Source: an uncultured Muribaculaceae bacterium (GTDB lineage Bacteria; Bacteroidota; Bacteroidia; Bacteroidales; Muribaculaceae). Taken from it: a stretch of DNA of 15,523 nt. Below are positions 13,847 to 15,523 of the stretch, piece after piece. A program made the translations under genes and the position numbers. The number at the start of each line of letters is the position of its first letter. The stretch's first letter is position 1. The notes under the pieces are model-generated. The model did not search any database and was not told where the DNA came from. It was given only the letters and a program-made list of their open reading frames with translations. The stretch covers positions 1 to 15,523 of the forward strand of contig CAJTQU010000034.1 of the NCBI GenBank assembly GCA_910578665.1. Reading direction: 5' to 3'.

Positions 13847-15361
13847 TTATTTCATCACCTCTTTGATAGCCAGCGGTATACGTTCTATTATATCAGAAGC
13901 GGTCATACCGTACTCGCCCAGGTCTTCGGCCGCCATATCACCGGCCAGTCCGTGGATGAACACGCCTACCGTGGCCGCCAGTTCCGGCTTATATCCCTGG
14001 GCCATAAGAGACGTTATGACACCTGTAAGTACATCGCCGCTGCCGGCGGTAGCCATGCCCGGATTACCTGTAGAATTGAAATACACCTTGCCGTCGGGAC
14101 GCACAACCGCGGTATAATGGCCTTTGAGCACGATGATTATATTGTAGTACTGCGCCATGTCAACTGCCTTGCGCAGACGCTCCTCGTCTGTGGAATGTTC
14201 GCCAAACAGGCGGTCGAACTCCCCTTTGTGGGGAGTAATAACACTCATAGCAGGCACCATTGTGAGCAACGACGTGCGCTTGGCTATGCAGTTAAGCGCG
14301 TCGGCATCAAGCACCATGGCCTCGCCTACATTCTTCAGAAGACCCTCGAGAGCGTTGATAGTCTCGTCATACGTACCTATACCCGGACCGGCAGCCACAC
14401 CTTTGTGACGATGATGCAGACGCATATCGGTTATGACGCGCTCATTTTTGTCAGGCTCGAACATCGCCTCGCACACGGACTGCTGCACTATATCCATTCC
14501 GCAGCGTGCCGAATGCACTGTGACCAGCCCGGCCCCCGTGCGCAGCGCCGCACGTGCGCACATGACAGCAGCCCCCATCATGCCCATAGAACCGGCCATA
14601 ATCATGCACGAACCGAAATCGCGTTTCCCGGCAAACAGGGGACGGGGCTTAAGCACATGGCTCACATTTTTGCGTTCGGCAACAAAATAAGAGGTCGGTG
14701 TAGACCGTATCTTTGCCTGGTCAAGCTCGATATCCAGCAGCTTCCACTCACCTATGACATCGGCATTCTCCTCAAAAAAGAACGATATGCGAGGGAAAGA
14801 TATGGCCAGCGTAAGACTGGCGTGTATGACATCGCGGCGGCTGGTGTTCACATTCCATTCGCCAAACAATCCCGAAGGTATGTCTATGGATATGGTATAT
14901 GCCTTGCTCTCGTTGATATACCTCACCAGCGACATGAAGCCACCCTGGAGAGGTTCGCGCAACCCTGCCCCGAAAAGACCGTCGAGCACCACGTCGCCCT
15001 CGCACAGATATGGCGGAGTGAAATCGCGTGTCACCTCGGTAAAATCAACCTCGTCCATACCGATAAGGCGGTTGCGCTGCTCTTCGCAGTCATGCGACAG
15101 CTTGTTGTGCACATTAAACAGAAACACCTCCACCCTCTTGTAACCCTGCTCTATAAGCATTCTGGCCACTGCCAGCGCATCGCCGCCGTTATTGCCCGGA
15201 CCGGCTATGACCACTATGCGCTGCGAGGGCAGAAAGCGAGAAATAATCTCGCAACTCACCGCACCGGCGGCACGTTCCATAAGCTCTACGGAATCTATTT
15301 TCTGCGCCTCACACGTAGCGCGGTCTATATCCTTGATTACATCCGAGTCAAATATTTTCAT
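13847..15361 (-). CDS. nnr: Bifunctional NAD(P)HX epimerase / ADP-dependent NAD(P)HX dehydratase
   Basis: The 504-aa cytosolic product repairs hydrated NADH and NADPH. The N-terminal NnrE domain (about 1-215) epimerises the R and S hydrates: ELMERAAGA (26-34), VIAGPGNNGGDAL (51-63), DGLFGAGL (127-134) and SIDIPSGL (158-165). The C-terminal NnrD domain (about 230-504) is a ribokinase-like dehydratase using ADP: AAGPGIGT (323-330), LDADALN (351-357), ITPHKGEFDRL (375-385) and NPGMATAGSGDVLTG (433-447) with D443 as the expected catalytic Asp. Length and order match the bacterial fusion. The ATG at 15361 fits the family N-terminus. It leads the nnr-DUF4831-Lnb group and has its own promoter about 70 bases upstream. 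A long histidine-rich reading frame on the other strand is judged spurious. Confidence 0.96.
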   Translation of the reverse strand: MKIFDSDVIKDIDRATCEAQKIDSVELMERAAGAVSCEIISRFLPSQRIVVIAGPGNNGGDALAVARMLIEQGYKRVEVFLFNVHNKLSHDCEEQRNRLIGMDEVDFTEVTRDFTPPYLCEGDVVLDGLFGAGLREPLQGGFMSLVRYINESKAYTISIDIPSGLFGEWNVNTSRRDVIHASLTLAISFPRISFFFEENADVIGEWKLLDIELDQAKIRSTPTSYFVAERKNVSHVLKPRPLFAGKRDFGSCMIMAGSMGMMGAAVMCARAALRTGAGLVTVHSARCGMDIVQQSVCEAMFEPDKNERVITDMRLHHRHKGVAAGPGIGTYDETINALEGLLKNVGEAMVLDADALNCIAKRTSLLTMVPAMSVITPHKGEFDRLFGEHSTDEERLRKAVDMAQYYNIIIVLKGHYTAVVRPDGKVYFNSTGNPGMATAGSGDVLTGVITSLMAQGYKPELAATVGVFIHGLAGDMAAEDLGEYGMTASDIIERIPLAIKEVMK

Positions 15362-15428
15362 CAGAAACAGGTTCTAAAAGGTTGCCTAACTTAATCTGTC
15401 CGCACAAAAGGGAACACCTATCAAATTA

Positions 15429-15460
15429 CAAAGTTACATTGAAATACGCAATATTGCAAG
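15429..15460 (-). promoter_or_regulatory. Bacteroides-type promoter of nnr
   Basis: On the minus strand the -33 element CTTG (15460-15457), a 20-base spacer and the -7 box TAACTTTG (15436-15429) repeat the arrangement found before the ferredoxin gene. The predicted start near 15424 gives a leader of about 63 nt. A perfect 10-bp palindrome, GCAATATTGC (15448-15457), sits in the upstream half of the spacer and could be an operator. The remaining 15461-15523 is AT-rich with no recognisable feature. Confidence 0.62.
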
Positions 15461-15523
15461 TTTTTCCTCACAGGGCTGACGCATCTTAATTTTTTACAAC
15501 ATCAAAACTTTTTAAGGCATAAA

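Noticed and set aside
13832..15394. A 520-codon open frame on the plus strand covering all of nnr
   Set aside because: It is antisense to a certain nnr gene, its product is histidine-rich with no domain-like pattern, and no promoter or start context is seen. It is explained by codon bias of nnr.
1..15523. A defence, toxin-antitoxin, CRISPR, phage or transposon system
   Set aside because: No gene, repeat array, integrase or transposase pattern was found; every coding region fits an envelope or housekeeping family.

Overview
The window looks like a chromosomal segment of a member of the Bacteroidales (Bacteroidota) with moderately high GC. Supporting signs: candidate promoters carry the Bacteroides-type -7 box TAnnTTTG; start codons lack convincing Shine-Dalgarno sequences; and the gene content is typical of the order (55-aa two-cluster ferredoxin, dut-TPR-DUF4292-EnvC gene order, DUF4831, an Lnb/DUF4105 protein, FemAB-like acyltransferase). 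A Muribaculaceae-like gut commensal is plausible, but this is inferred from protein style only. No tRNA, rRNA, CRISPR array, insertion sequence or phage gene was seen.

Layout from left to right. (1) 1-822: a minus-strand family-2 glycosyltransferase with a terminator behind it. (2) 823-1280: a divergent intergenic region with concentric dyads, a good promoter, the small ferredoxin gene on the plus strand and a strong terminator. (3) 1322-8441: a compact minus-strand run, in transcription order dut, TPR protein, DUF4292 lipoprotein, EnvC-like LytM protein, FemAB/GNAT-like protein and a Wzx-type flippase. The first four are envelope or housekeeping genes commonly found together in Bacteroidales; the last two are glycan-assembly types joined by overlapping starts and stops. 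(4) 8646-10552: two overlapping minus-strand glycosyltransferases (GT4-like, then GT2). (5) 10553-10618: a very short divergent promoter region built as a 39-bp near-perfect palindrome. (6) 10619-11557: a plus-strand GT2 that meets the next gene tail to tail with 4 bases between. (7) 11562-15361: minus-strand nnr (metabolite repair), DUF4831 and an Lnb-like protein, led by a promoter at 15429-15460.

Functionally most of the window concerns the cell envelope: making and flipping a surface glycan (three GT2, one GT4-like, one flippase, one FemAB-like protein), organising peptidoglycan or the outer membrane (EnvC-like, DUF4292, TPR), and probably modifying lipoproteins (Lnb-like). Nucleotide and cofactor hygiene genes (dut, nnr) lead two of the transcription units. 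All genes appear intact and no intergenic stretch exceeds about 225 bases. I found no clear new defence or mobile system. The least explained items are the palindromic divergent promoter at 10558-10596, the concentric dyads at 901-955, and the uncharacterised partners DUF4292, TPR and DUF4831.
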